Below, in pieces: positions 26,944-42,200 of a DNA stretch of 64,000 nucleotides. Position 1 is the stretch's first letter. Each line of letters begins with the position of its first letter. The notes under the pieces were generated by a model. That model did no database searches, was not told the origin of the DNA, and worked only from the letters and a program-made list of their open reading frames with translations. The stretch comes from Trichoplax adhaerens (Eukaryota > Placozoa > Uniplacotomia > Trichoplacea > Trichoplacidae): NCBI RefSeq assembly GCF_000150275.1, contig NW_002060960.1, forward strand, positions 1,013,316-1,077,315. The letters run 5' to 3'. Both the position numbers and the translations under genes were made by a program.

Positions 26944-27240
26944 ATGAATTTGGCAAACAGGCCACTATCTCCATCTAGTATAAGAATTTCGTATTATTTA
27001 AATGTATTCGTTGATGGAATGATGATTTTTAGAGAATCCGTTATTGTGTCGATAAATTATTGCACATCTGACGAGCCATTTCTGAATACTTTTCGTATTG
27101 ATTGTCAACAACAAAAAGTATTACATGCAGTAATGAAAATTTTTCATCCCAATTTGTATGTTAATAAGCGTAAAGCGTGCATATGTACATTAGCGATATT
27201 ATTTGCAATTTTTGGAGTAATTTATACTTTCTGGGAACAG
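26944..27240 (+). other. First exon of the giant receptor: signal sequence and possible N-terminal extension
   Basis: The open frame begins with ATG at 26944 and ends at CAG before a GTATGT donor. Its hydrophobic stretch ([20 protein letters not shown]) lies 80–100 residues in, too far for a signal peptide. Starting instead at the in-frame ATG at 27133 gives [14 protein letters not shown] followed by that hydrophobic core, a standard signal peptide that suits the C-terminal membrane span. I prefer 27133. If 26944 is used, the protein would be anchored at both ends. Confidence 0.55.
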
Positions 27241-30200
27241 GTATGTCGCAAATATCTAGAAAGATTTGTCTTTTGATAATAAACACCTTTTGCCCTCATT
27301 TCTTATAATGGGTTGCTATGTTAAGGTGAGCTCTTTGCCATGGCCTTTGTACTTAAAGCTAAGCTAGGTGATTAGGGCTATTAATAATTATTGTTTCAAG
27401 AAGATTTATGACAATCATTCACGTGAGTTTAACTACATTGCGGTGCTTTTATTAGAATGGTTAAAATTTCGCTTACTAGAGATATATCAAGAAAATCTAT
27501 AACCTATTAAGGTGATCATACCCGATTTTGCTGTTTAGTTTGTTCTCAACAGTTTGCTTTACTAAATCCTGACTATAATTGCAAACTATATGTATAAATC
27601 CATCCATAATTTCTTTCAACTGATTCATACTAAATCATGCTAAATGAAATTGATTAATTGATCTCATACAGCTTCTATCAGTTTCATTCTCTAATCGAAT
27701 CGAAAATGGAAAATTAATGATATAACCGAAAATATTTCTCAGTTACTGTTTATAATAACAACAATTGACTGCTGGCAGAGTAGAAAATGTAGCATTCAAC
27801 ATGTTTTGATAAATTTAGATACATAATAATGGGATAATTATTGTCATAAATTTTATTAAAAATATACCGTTAAAACCCCTGCCGGTAAGTGATATTGTAA
27901 TATGCAACGCCGAGTAATACATTAATTTTTATAAATTATTCTGTTATGTATTGAAATATTCACATAATAAACTTTTCCATTTATATCCTTTTTCTCGACG
28001 GCTCCAGTATCTCGGTTCCCTCTGTGTTAGTCAATACTAAATACTATAAGGCCATCAGCTTAGGCGGTTGCGGGTCTAATAAATTAATTTAGCCATTATT
28101 CATATACTATAGAATATCGTAACTCTATTAATTCCGTTATTATCTTCTGGCCAATAAGAGCGCTGTAATGGCTTAAAGTTACGCCCATTCCTTAAGCGAT
28201 TACTATTTCTGTATTTATAATGATATGAGCCTTCTTCCGTTAATATTTTAGTGTGACAATCATCTGACCTGACTACATTGTAGCTAAAGTACTTCTCTAC
28301 TTAGTATACTAAAGTCTAGAAATTATGAACAAAATTGTCTCAGTTGGTGCTAAAAGTATTAAAGTACAGCCATTTAAAAGCATTTTCTAATCGATTGGTA
28401 ATGATATCAACAGATGTAAAACATACCTTAATCTTTTGCTTAATTTCCTTATAAGATCGTTGCAAATTTTGAGACGGATCTATTGTAGTAAAATGTCATT
28501 CAAGATATTTGAGTCATGATTTTCTACTGCAAAATTAACGTACTTGTGCTGGTAAGTTATTCAAATAAGTACTACCAATCTTTTACTCTTAATATATAAA
28601 TTAGATTTTTAATGACTAGTATTGAATGATGTTTATGCTATCATCCAAAATAGAATATTAACATTCAAGATTGAGTATTTCAGTTTTACGTTATAATAAG
28701 CTTGATCTAAAGTTTCATCAGTTAGTACTAAATATAAGCCCTTCACTAAATTATAAGAGTCATAACACGATAGTATGGAGTAAAGGATTGATATTACATG
28801 CTTTAAGTAACTAACTGCAGTTTATACAGCCGTAATTAGAACTTAAACGATTTTACTATTTGCCAGTAGATGAAACTTTACGATAGTTGTTCCGGTGTAT
28901 AAATATGAGTAGTTACAGCAGTTTTCTTAGCCACCGTTAGTGCAGCTATTAAACAGACTATGTCGTAGGAAACGATCATAAGTCTATTTATGTTCTGTCT
29001 ATTTAATTAATCGATGATTGCTAGTATACAGACAATATCAGTTATATAACGTAAAATACTTATGATCAAAAATACTTTAATATAATCTACTCTATGCACC
29101 ATGAAGGTAGTTTTTCTCTAGTCTTGATCCTTCTATCATTAAATAGCTATTAACAATTTACTCTATTGAAGGCATAAAACGTGTAATGTGATTAACGCTA
29201 CTCAAATTTTTTTATTACAGCCTTGGATTTAATGATGCCATAGCTTTAATAAATTTCTAAATCAAATCTTCCTTGCAGGTCTCGGTTATATGCTTTATCC
29301 ATTTAACAAGCAATACTAATATAGCCTTGAGTAAGTGCAACTTCAATCAAATACTTTAATTTTGTCATTATTTTAAACCTTACCTACGTCAGATCATGAT
29401 TGCAGTATTATGGCTTTAAAGCTCTTTATTCTTAATGTAATAATATAGCTACAAATTAGAAATCATTACATAAAACTGCATCTTTAGCTAGTATCTTTAT
29501 ATTACGCACACACAATTGGTAAAGGTTACAAATAGAAAGATCTCAGGAGGACCCGAAACCAATTATTATATCAGATTTTATTCACTAAATAAGCTAGTTT
29601 CTAGTAGCTAATTGAAAACAATATTTATTACATATAGAAAGCATTACGAAAGCGTTATGGGTTAAATTACTTTAGTAAAAGAACTATGGGATTACACAAA
29701 CTTGTCATGCTATGAATTTCGCCTGTAATTTGTGTAACGTTCTTAGCCCGTAACTTTATATTTGATCGCAGCATTGCCCATTCTAAAAATGATGTCTCTC
29801 CTTGATACTACATCCTTTAGCTAATTCGCAATCGTGCAATGGTAATCCTTGCATGCAAGGTGTCTGTTATAATATTCAAGGCGCTGTAAAATGTTTGTGC
29901 TATTATGGATTTACGGGACAATCATGCCAAACAGGTAAGTGGCATTGTGCAACTGAAATAGGGTATTTCGGCTTCATTAGATCTGAGCAAAATCTCCTTC
30001 TTGATAGGATAGCTTATATTCTACACGTGTACTAACTAGTAAAGATTTCCTTTAGTGTCTTTAATTTAGTTGAGACAATTGAATTTAAATGAGAAATATT
30101 TTGAAAGCCTGACTTAATTACAGCATAATTACAACATAAAGAAATAGTCGTTGACGTCTACGAGAAGTTTAATTAAACCGAGAAAACAACTTACGCAGTT

Positions 30201-33200
30201 TTGGGTTTACTTATGTTGTTATGGAATCTAAATGCAACAATTTAGCAATATTTTCTAGAAAATTTTAGCTAATCTCAGCGTTACAGTCGTCGTATATCCG
30301 AATACTTTCTATTATCCCACCATTACTTTAATAGGATATGATGAATTACATTGATCATTTAAGTGCACATAAACTGAGATGGCTTATCATATCTACAGCT
30401 TTAGACGGATCAAGTTACCCCTGTAGCAGCAACCCCTGCCATATTGGTAAATGTGTAACTGTTTACCAAACTTCTACCGGACTATCTTATATCTGCATGT
30501 GTCCAAACACCACTATAAATCAAGAATGCTATAATGCAGCAGCAAATAGACCAAGTAAGAAGCAGTTTGTTGTACAATCTACATGTCGAATCTACTATAA
30601 GCATTCTTTAATTTTCTATGCAGGTCTTTCAAGACCTTCCTATATCTAGTCATATTTTTTACTATCATAGATTTAATATTAATTGATGTAACATATTTTT
30701 AGCTCAAAGTTGTTCAGGAGGTTGTTTTAATAACCAATGTAAGAATAATGCTATCTGCTATGGCTATTATGCGTATAATGCTTATTACTGTAAATGTCCG
30801 TACGGAACAACTGGAAAGAACTGTGAACAAACTTGTAAGTTGATACAAGAATTCTTTTATAGCAAAGAAAGCTGCAATTAAAATTTTCATTCCAGTAATT
30901 GCTAACACTAATAATAAGAGAAAGAATTTGCAATATAAAACAAAACTTTTATCAAAATTAGTTACCAAAAAAAATCAAAGAAATTTAAAAGAAATAGTAG
31001 TAAATTGAACGATATTGATTGCCAAATTCTCCTGCAGATATTCCTCCATGTTCGACCGTAAACTATTGTCAAAATAACGGAAATTGCACCACTAACTTCA
31101 ATGGTCAAGAATATAAATGTTTATGTCAATACCCTTTCACTGGCAGAAGATGTGAAATCGGTAAGATTGAATTTTAAATAATATCAAGAAATTTACGCTG
31201 AAACTATGTGAATCGTAAGGACAAAATGAACTGAATTTTATTCTTCTATTAGAATTAGCATGTGCTTCTTCACCATGCCAAAATAATAATTCATGTACAA
31301 ACATAAACGATGGCCAGTCTTACCAATGTCACTGCAGCAACAAATTTACTGGAAAAAATTGTCAAATACGTAAGTAGTTATACAATGATAAAGTACGCCA
31401 GTGAACACTATAAACCTCTGATGTCATTGATATTATCATTCGGCAAATCCTGATTCGCTATTGTAAAAAATCAAATTTTACAATGTTAGAGCCATATATT
31501 ACAGTAATTAAACATTTCTTCATACCATAAATGAAAGATTTGTAAGAATACAACAATTCCTTATTCAGTTACGTGTGTTATATTGATAGTATCTATTTTA
31601 TGAATACTGTCGCTATAAAGCTGCTCTAGAAGAGTTCAAAATATTTCCTTGCAGTTTTGTAAATATTTCAGTATGTTCAATCATAATGTTTGTATATTTT
31701 ATATCTCAAAAATGACATGATTGATTTATAGGTGACTATTGCAATTCCAATCCATGCCAAAATAAAGGAATATGTTCTAATTCTCCCAATAACTATACTT
31801 GTCAGTGTGTATACCCTTTCAGAGGTTCCAGCTGTCAAATTCGTAAGTTTCCATTACATAAGGGTCTTCTAATATCTAAGTAAAAGTGCTTCTGACGTTA
31901 TCCTGATTTTTACCAGTTTTAATGACGGTCAAACTGATAGCTATCAATTTGATCATAATTATCTCTAATGAAACTATTAGATTTCTTACATTTTCTTCAT
32001 AACCATAAACTGCTTTATTTGCTCCATCGATGAAAGTCAAATGTTCTTAGTTTATAATAGCAGCCATTGTAACATATTCTCGACTGGTAGCATAAACATA
32101 AATTATAATATTATGACCATACAGGCAATCCACAAGTAGGAGATGTTCGCCTATTAACCGAAAATGAAACGAATGCTGGTGAGCTGCAAGTATACATTAA
32201 CAAAGATTGGGGATATGTTTGCTTTAATGATGTCTTGGCAGGAAATCTAGCTGATGTTGTTTGTCACCAGTTGGGTTATAACAGAGCAGAATACTTTACT
32301 GAAGTACAAAATCCAGGCCCATACTTACTTCCGTCTTTACAATGTAATACTACACTATCTACCTTGTTTGAGTGTAATGGAAATATTGATTTTGGAACAA
32401 GTTTTAACTGTTCTACATCCGCTAGATACTTTATAAGATGTGAAGGTAAGAATTTTCTTTCCGTAATGATAGCACGTTCATTTTTTTAATTCATTAACTA
32501 TAACCAGGCTCATCCTACAATGATGGCATTTATTTATAAATATTCGAACTTATTGCTCACATCGAAGTATTTGCGCTATTACTTTAACCTTACGACACCT
32601 TTACTTTCTTGCCATAGCTGCATCAAATCACTGTGTCCCAAGTGGAAATAATATTTGTACACAGCAAAATAAAATTTGCAAGGCCTTAAACTCTGGCTTC
32701 GTATGCACGTGTCGGGAAGGTTATACTGGTGTGAATTGTAAAACTCCAATCAGTACGTTAAATACTCATAGCAATATGATGTAGCTTGTATGAATCTTCA
32801 TTTCATATAATTCATTTGTAAAGAAACTGTAATTATATATTACGCAAATATTTCAGGTTCTATTAGACACATTATCGAATTAGTATTGTCACATTAATTT
32901 TTTATAGCTGCTAATGATTACGATTGTAAACTCCTTAGAAAGAGACTCTGGTATACCTTGCACTATGCTCAAAATTTGCTTCATAAAATTGAGCTAATAA
33001 TATTCTATGTGAGCTTTGAATTAGATATAAAATTAAGTCATGCAATATCATTTTTATTACAGTATCACCATGGAAAGATGGAACAATTCGCATATACGAC
33101 TATGAGCATGAAATTAAATCTACAGAATTAAGTTATCGAGCTGTTGGAGCCTTAGAGATTTTTCACTTAGGTGTTTGGGGTAGCATAAGCGCTAATAATC

Positions 33201-36200
33201 CATCGGTTGTTGCTGACATTGCATGTCGTCAATTAGGATATACTGTTGGCTATCAGCGACATCATATAGAGAATTCTAGTCCATCCCCGTTCATAAAGTA
33301 TTGGATCAATAATATTTATTGTAAAGGAGCAGAAACTACCATTCGACAATGCTTTTTTCAATTCGGAACAAATACGACGATGCCTAAGGCCCGTTACGAC
33401 GTAAAATGTTTTAGTAAGTTACGGACGCACACAAATTGAAATGATATTCGTCAATTATTTCGATTATAAGCAAGCTGTATTTTAAATTTCCTTTGGCCTA
33501 TAATTCTGTATGTAGATGTAACCTGTAATCCAAATACTTGCCAAAATAATGCTACATGTACTAGTACAAAGCTGGTAGTAAATGGTTTAGTTTCTGAAAA
33601 AGATGAATGTAAATGTACTTTTGGATACTATGGTGATGTTTGCCAACATATTGATTTTTGTGCGACGCTGAAACCATGTCAAAATCAAGGTCAATGCGCT
33701 CTAGTAGCCTTCACATCTTACGATTGTCGATGTCCAAATTACTTTTTCGGAAGGCATTGCCAAATTGGTAATTAGCTTTTAACTATTTATTGGAATGTCA
33801 ATAAGATCATTATTTACAGATTTTCGCTACAATGAAGTTAATTTTATGCTAAGACTATTTATAACATTAACAGGAAAATTGTCCAATGGATCTTCACTTA
33901 TCATCAACGGTAGTATTAATAGCAATGCAATCAATTTCGGACGAATCGATGTAGTTATTGGAAGGAGCGAAATAGTACCATTATGTAGCAATAAATTTAC
34001 TATAAACGATGCTCATGTAATTTGCCAACATGCTGGATATGCAGGAGCTGTTAGCAAAATTGATGGTAGTATTTTTGGAAAAGATAAAGTTAAATACGGT
34101 TTGGCTAATATGAAATGTACTGGTTTTGAAAAATCTCTTTCCCAATGTTCGGGATACAATTCCTATGTTACGAACTGTAATAACAGCTATGCAGGAGTAA
34201 TTTGCTCAAGTAAGCAACATTCTATATCTTTTACGGAATATTTTAATGACGGTAGATCATGTTATAAGAAGTTAAAAACGCCATAGTTTTTAATCATATA
34301 TCATCTATGTCCATTAGTGTATATCATACCGAAACGCAAAAGATACCGTTTATTGTAAAAGTGTCTATGTTACTAATAATTGCCATCCGAATTAAATGGT
34401 ATCTTACAATTTAATTTTATCATTTTATAAACAGCTAATAAGCCTTGCACATCAAATCCTTGCCAAAATGGTGGTACCTGTATAAATATGTTTTTTGGAT
34501 TTCAATGCAAATGCGGTATTAATTACTTTGGAAGAACATGTGTTAGTGGTAAGTTAATTTCATTTGTATAAGCTACCATTCGACACGATGGCAACACTAT
34601 ATTATTTCTTTTATTAATTAATTAATTTTATGCGATCTATATGTTTTGCATCATCATTTATGTTGATACTGCCGAAAATTCGCTAAAACTTTATAGCGAA
34701 ACTACTTCTTGAAAAGAAGAGATAATCCTTAGTATCATATTCAATTTCGAATTATATTGCTATTGCAGTTTCAGAAGCTTCTGGGTCAATAAGACTTGTC
34801 GGACAGTCAGAAAATAGTATGCAAGGACGACCTCAAATATTTATCAATAACTTATGGATCAATATTTGTACGCCAATCAATGCTTATCATAATATGCGTG
34901 CTATCTGTTCGAAAATGGGCTACATCTTTGCTACAGCTAGTAAAGCGGACACACAAAATTATCGAGGTTCTGCATCCTACGAATTGCAATGCAACGGAAA
35001 GGAGGCAGATATTAAAGAATGCAAGTATACTTTGGTTAAAAATTCTACGCATACCTATTGCAAGCAAGACATCTTAATTACATGCACTGGTAAGCCTATG
35101 TTAAAGAAAGAAATGAAATCTGCCACCTACAAAAATAGGACGATGCAAATAATCAATCTTTAATTCAAACTTTCATACAATAATCTACCATATATTTTTA
35201 CTTTCTGTCTATAAATGAATGTTGCTTGATATTGGAATACCATTGAATGCCATTTTTTTTCATTTGTTACCTTAGGATATTCTAGAGATGGCGTAATAAG
35301 ATTTATGGGAAATCCTGGCTTAGGCAGCTATTTCCAAATTTATTACAACGGAATGTGGGGAAGATACTGCGGTGAAGGCAAAGAAATAGAATCAGTGCTA
35401 CTAATGGCATGCGGAGTTGCGGGATATGAAACTTTTGAAAAGTATGATTTGGATTCTATTGATCCTAAAGAACACAATTATGGCCCCATGCTTCTATGGA
35501 ATGCCTTCTGTAGTACTAATGCTACCGATTTGAACCAGTGCAATAGTCTAGGATGGTACAATATTCCAGATTCTTGCAAAGCTAGCAATAAAACAGTCTA
35601 CTTGACATGCAAAAGTAAGTCTATTAAATAAATTTCATCAGATGTCTCGCTTAATGCGAGTAAAGATCTGACGAGGCTCATTAAATGCCTCTTTTGGCGT
35701 TAGAAAGATCCAACTATGCTGATAAATTCACATTTTGTAGATTATAGCATTACAAGATTAGCTTCCATATGTAAATCTACTATACGTGCATATAGTCTAT
35801 GGAGGTTTCTTAATCAATAGCTTGAAAAATTGTCAATTTTAATTCCATCATTTAATGAAGATAAACAAGAATGCTCCTTCCTACATCAACAAAACTGCTT
35901 CTATCAAAATAAACATTGTGTAGCTATGAACAGGCGTAGATTTTGTGTGTGCTCGCCAGGCTACACGGGCGAAAATTGCGAAACACTCTACAGTAAGAAT
36001 CTATAGCTATTCCTTAAAATTAACTCTAAACATAGATGAAAATAAGCCAACTTTTAAATACATTTAATAGTGAAATACTAAAATCAGTTAGACTTAATGG
36101 TATAATATTCCATTTCTAGTTCAACCCGTCAGTGGCACTATCAAATTTGATGTTACACAGATTTCCTTTATAACTGATTATAAAGGAGAAATTTTAATCT

Positions 36201-39200
36201 TTCATAACGGTGTTTGGGGTGGATTTTGTTATGATAATTTCACGAAGCAAGTAGGGGAAGTTATATGCCGACAACTCGGTTTCCATCGCTATGTTTGGCA
36301 TACTTGCTGCTTCGGAGGAAGAGAGAGCTTTGCTAAAGTCTGGATAACTGGTATGCGCTGTTCTGGTCAAGAAAGTAATATTACACAATGCGATATTTCC
36401 TATGGTCCAGATACTTCCAAATGTCGTGGTGCAACAATTTTAACATGCGAAAGTATGTTCATAAGAAATATTTTTATATTATATCCAATTTGTTAGTATA
36501 GAGTAACATTTAATATATTAAGCAAAGCAGTGGCATCTTAGCAACTTGAATCTATACACAATTTTAGACCTATACAAATTACAGTGCTCATAACTAAGAA
36601 GTATTACAATTTTGAGACAAAATATCATATAGATTTTACTAGTATGGAGTTGCAGATATTATATTTAGTAAAGTAAATGGCATCTTATGAATCTGCCATC
36701 GGTCACTAATTATACATGAGCGACTTATAATGCTCATAACTAAGATTAATTTCAATTTTTAAGAAAAAAATCCGAAGGATTTTAGCTGTATTCATGGAGA
36801 GGTTGTCCATAGTGATCAAGGACGACGCTGTGATTGCGATCCTGGATACTTTGGCAAAAATTGCGAGTATATGGCTTTGTGTCATTGGAAGCCATGTAAG
36901 AATAGTGGCACATGCATCGATAAGTTTAGAAATGTTTCCGATATATACAAAGCAACCTACTATGAGTGCCACTGCAGCAATCCATATTATGGAAAGCAAT
37001 GTCATCTAGGTACTGCAAATGTAAATACTGCAACTAGAGGATAAATAAGATTTATTGCTATCACTTTTTCGTGATATATTACGTTTACCACCCTATACGA
37101 AGTTGTAGAGTTATCTCTAACACTAAATTCTCGACAACGTTGGGTTTCAAAGCAGTGTTAGTAATGCTAGTAGAATATCGCAAACACCTGAAGAAGTAGA
37201 TCATCAATTTAAATTCTATTTGGCCATTTTCAATTAAGGTCCTGCAAAAGATGGCTCTATCAACACTGTAATACCCTATTTTCAACCCGAACAGTATTAT
37301 GCGGGGCGAATTAAAATTTACTTACAAGGTATATGGTACAGCTTTTGCAGGCAGCATTTTTCACTCAATGCAGCCAATGTGATTTGCCAGCAGCAAGGCT
37401 ACGGTAAGGCAATCTCATTCTCGACTAATTATCCAATTGGCCAACCTGACGCCTTGATGACGAATCTGCGTTGTACTGGCTACGAAAGTAGCATATTGGA
37501 ATGTTTATATAAATTAAATCCGATCAGCCAAAACGCTGCTTGCTTACCTAAAGATTATGTTGGAATTAACTGTTCCACAAGTATGTGGCATTAGCTTAAT
37601 CTTTGTTTCTTTTACAAATTTTTCGTTATAATAGCTTGTCAATTTATATAGATATATAGCAACAGCTCTATGCACTGTATATTCCGTCGACCATCATGCC
37701 TGATTTATAAAACATATACATACTTCAACTGAAATATCTTTAATTTCATGTATTGCGATACTTTACGTATTTCTTTGATTCCACGATTGTGTAATAATTG
37801 GGCCTTCCGTTTTTATATGATATTATCAGCCTATGATAAATGTCGTGGAATACCTTGCCAAAATGGAGCTACCTGCCGAACATTCTGGTTTGGTTTTAAG
37901 TGCCAATGCCCACAGTATTACACCGGACTCTTATGCGAAACCTATATAGGTAGACCTTTGCTCTATTTATATATTACGAAAATATTTCTCAATATTATAG
38001 CAGAGCTACCATAGTCATGTATAGTTTAGTAATTAACAGCGAGTGAAATTCTAGATGCTCTGTCATTCTAAACTTGCCTAATTAAGTGTTAATAATAAAT
38101 ACTCAATGTAGGACCTGCTTTGGAGGGAGATTTGAGACTAATAAACGGAGCTACATTAAACGAAGGAAGGATCGAAATCTTTCACAATATGAAATGGAGT
38201 ACTGTATGTGGTAATACGATTACTAAACAAGAAGGCAAAGCTTTGTGTCATCAGCTAAACTTAATTTTCGAAGGATTTACTTATCATGCCGTATTTGGTA
38301 AAGGGCATGCCAGTGTTCCAATATTATCTTTAAATTGTAGCAACGATAAAACGAAAATTAAAAATTGTAATTTAAGCCCCATATCCTCTGCTGCTGGATG
38401 CAATCATAACGATGACGTTGGTATTATCTGTATAAGTAAGTCCTTGAGCTACTTAATATCTTTTTATACAGCAAATTATAACAGTCGAAATTCAAATTGG
38501 ATGTGGGTCGCTAGTATTTGTTTGGTAGATTAAATTTCATTGAGATTTGTGCATCATTGTAAATAGGACATGAAGAACTTATATTTACTTTCTAATTAAT
38601 CTATAAGCAAAGGCCTGTGTTCCAAATCCTTGCAGAAATGGAGCCGTTTGCTATCCTAACATATTAGATTATTACTGTCACTGTGTCAATGGTTATTCAG
38701 GAAAAAATTGCTCTGAAGGTAGTTCGGCTCTACATTAGCAACCATGAAGTTATTACAAAATTAAACTAGAAAATTCATAATATATTACTTACCAATTTAA
38801 ACAATTATTAGCTGCTGAAGGAACGCTACGCTTAGTAAATGGTACAGGCTTTAACAGTGGCAACTTGGAAATATACCACGATAATGTATGGGGTGCTATT
38901 TGCAGTCGAGATTTTGCCGATGCTAGTGGCCTGTCGGTCTGCCAAGAACTAGGGTTCATTAACGAGGAAAATTTCTATTGCTGTTCAGAATTTGGCCAAC
39001 ATAACGGTACATTTTGGTTACATAACATCAGATGTAATGATGAGGATAAGAAATTGATAGATTGCAAGTTTGATTCGTATAATACAATGTGCAGTCCTAG
39101 TCAAGTTGTGGGGCTTCGCTGTCGATGTAAGTTACTGTGTCTAGCAACTACGTATTTTGCCATCCATATCTATTGACCATGATAACTAATTAAGAAACCT

Positions 39201-42200
39201 ATCGGAATAACGCTTGATAATTGGACTCTCTTACCTTGCTAGATGGATTTTGTGATAGTTTCCCTTGTCAAAATGGAGGACACTGTGAGTACATTTATCA
39301 TTTGGGCATACGTAAAGGAACATGCGACTGTCGTAGGGGATTTACGGGCAAATTATGTGAAAAAAGTAAGTTCTATCAATTTTTAGGACATCAGTGATCG
39401 TGATAGTAATTAAAACAGGGTACCTGGATGTACCTGGAATATAAGATGGCTACCAGCTAATTTTTAGAACAAGATCATTTAAATTCAGCTTCAAATTATT
39501 TCAATAGCATTATAATTGAGTTTACTTGAGATTTTAAGGTCAAATGGATTATCGGTGTATTTCTTTTCTAGTTGATCATCCAAAACAAATAACGTGTGCC
39601 GACAATCCCTGTGGACCTGGATCGACATGTTTAGATTTAGCGCTGGGTTATAAGTGCTACTGCTCGGATAGATACTACGGAAAGAATTGCAAAAAAGGTT
39701 AGCAATGTCCATAGCCTTAAATCAATGTAGCAGAATAACTAGAATTGAATTCTAACTCCTTTTGCATTCACTTAAAATTTTTACTTTGAGTACAGTGAAT
39801 TAATATCTGTAGCTATCGTAGCAAAATACGTAACGGGAATAATCCATTGCATAGCTATCTAAATGTATGACAGTATTTTGATAGAGAAGTTAACGCTGCT
39901 AATTGCCTGGTATGGGCAATAAATTTATCATCTTCATGTAGAAATTATCAACGGTATCGTCCGGTTTTATTCGCCATATGGTGTGGATAACATCAGATCA
40001 GGAACGGTGCAGATTTATTTCAACGGAACATGGGGCACAATATGCAGTAAATCAATTTTCAGCAGGACATCTGCTCGAGTTATATGCAAAATGTTAAATT
40101 ATGAAGTGGTCCAAGATGTCAAAACGAATTCGTTCTTCGGTTCAGCACCGGGTAGAATATTATTCTGTAAGCATTAATTATATCTCTGTTATTTGGAAAT
40201 ACGACTACTTTTAACAAACATTCTTTAATCTAAACTGCAGCTATCGTAAACGATAGGGTTAAAAGATATTAATAGTTAATCAATCTTATCACTTTGGCTT
40301 TCTATGCTAACGATTTTACTTTTGGGATAAAGCTAATGTTCAATGTACTGGCAATGAAACTTCCATGTTGGACTGTCAGTTAGCCTCAATTATTCCTAAA
40401 GACTGTAATTCCAACACGCTGGTTGGAGTTACGTGCCAAAGTATACCAACCCTTTCGCTTACTTTGAATTAACACAAACTGTATAACTATTTGAGCTTAT
40501 TCTTCTTGACATCATTTAGAGAATCCTTGTTCTACATCACCAACGCCTTGTGGACTCAATGGCTTCTGCCGAATGATAGCAACTAAACCATTTTATAAGT
40601 GTCGCTGTAATTCAGGGCAAGCAGGCTACAACTGCGATCGAGGTAGATCTAGATTTCAGCAATCTTTAACTAATCATTTTTAGGTCTACCTAGCTGCTTC
40701 CAGACCTGTTAAATTAAACCTTCAATATTAGGGAATAGAACAGCTACCAAGTCAATTTTTTCTTGTCGATTTAGAATTCAATGCTTGCGATAGACATCCA
40801 TGTGCAACACAAGCTGGAGGTCGAGCAGTCTGTAAATTTGTTAATGGATTTGCTACCTGTCAATGTCCTGAAGATTATAGCGGATACAACTGTTTATTTT
40901 GTAAGTTTGCATCTTCAATTCTTCAATATTAAGGAATTTCATCTGATGCCGTCAAAAAATTCATTTAACAACCTATTCCTTTTAAAAGAAAATATTTAAT
41001 TTGCGTTCTTTTCTCTTTATTCTAATAAAAGTAAAATGATTTCGTTATATTTCAGATTCAAGACTGATAGGGATTCGTCTGGTAGCTGGTAATAAATATA
41101 ATATAGGAACCGTAGAAATTTACAAGGGCAATAAATGGAGTAGAATTTGCTCGCAAGATTGGCAGTTCAGCCATGCACGTGTGGCATGCCGTCAGCTTGG
41201 ATTTATGGATGCACAACTTCGAACCCAATGCTGCAGTAATCTGGAAGATCCATTAATATCCAAAGTCATGAGCGGGATTAACTGCACAGGGAATGAGCCT
41301 AATCTCAATGATTGTAGCCAAAACCACGTAGAAAGTAACATTTCATCCTGCTCTAAAAGTGCAGCAATATATTGCATAGGTACACCCTTTACATTGTAAG
41401 TTTAAAAATGAATCCTATCAATAAAATAGTAATATTAATACTTTTTTAATAACGAACAGATAGTCCACTGGATTCCAATTTGAGCAACTTAACTTCACTA
41501 TCAGCTAGGTAAGAGCTTGGTAGAATCATTTGTTGAGTATGAAAAATTTAAATTTGCTATAGTATGGTACTCTAATACGTTTAAGAATTAATTGAACAAT
41601 TTCGTGAGATTGTAAGTTAGATCATTAGCACTGATCATCATTTATGCGCCCTTCTAGCTTTCTAATACTCTTGTAATACTTTACCAAATTGCTATAAACT
41701 TAACTTTTGTTAACTATTATGTTGGTCTCCAAATCCACGAATTTGAAATTTAGCTACAAGTGCGAATCCGGTAAGATTATACTTTCACCTACGTAGTGAT
41801 AGTGTTTACTTATGATACAGCTTCATAATACTTTTGCTGTATAATATATAACAGAATAAGGGCTACTTATTTGAAAATCATTTAATAGCAAGAAGTAATT
41901 AATATCAACTGATTTGCATTTTTAGATATAAATCCTTGCTTAAGTTCACCATGCGGGCGAGTTAGTGCAACTTGTGTCAACGTACTGAAACCCTTCAGAG
42001 GATATGCCTGTCTATGCGAGAACGGATATTGGAATGGATATCAATGTGTTAACGGTAGTGTAAATTCTTCATAAACTACGTCTTTTAATTTTCAATTTGC
42101 CGTGGCTAAATGTTCTGCACAATCATTAACCATCCACGAAGGAAGTATCCATATGATCTCTGCAACACATGTTTGATACACTTATTCACTTTTTTCATTT

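Noticed and set aside
34852-35067. Minus-strand frame over SRCR 4
   Set aside because: Antisense shadow of an SRCR exon whose phase and Cys pattern are clear on the plus strand.
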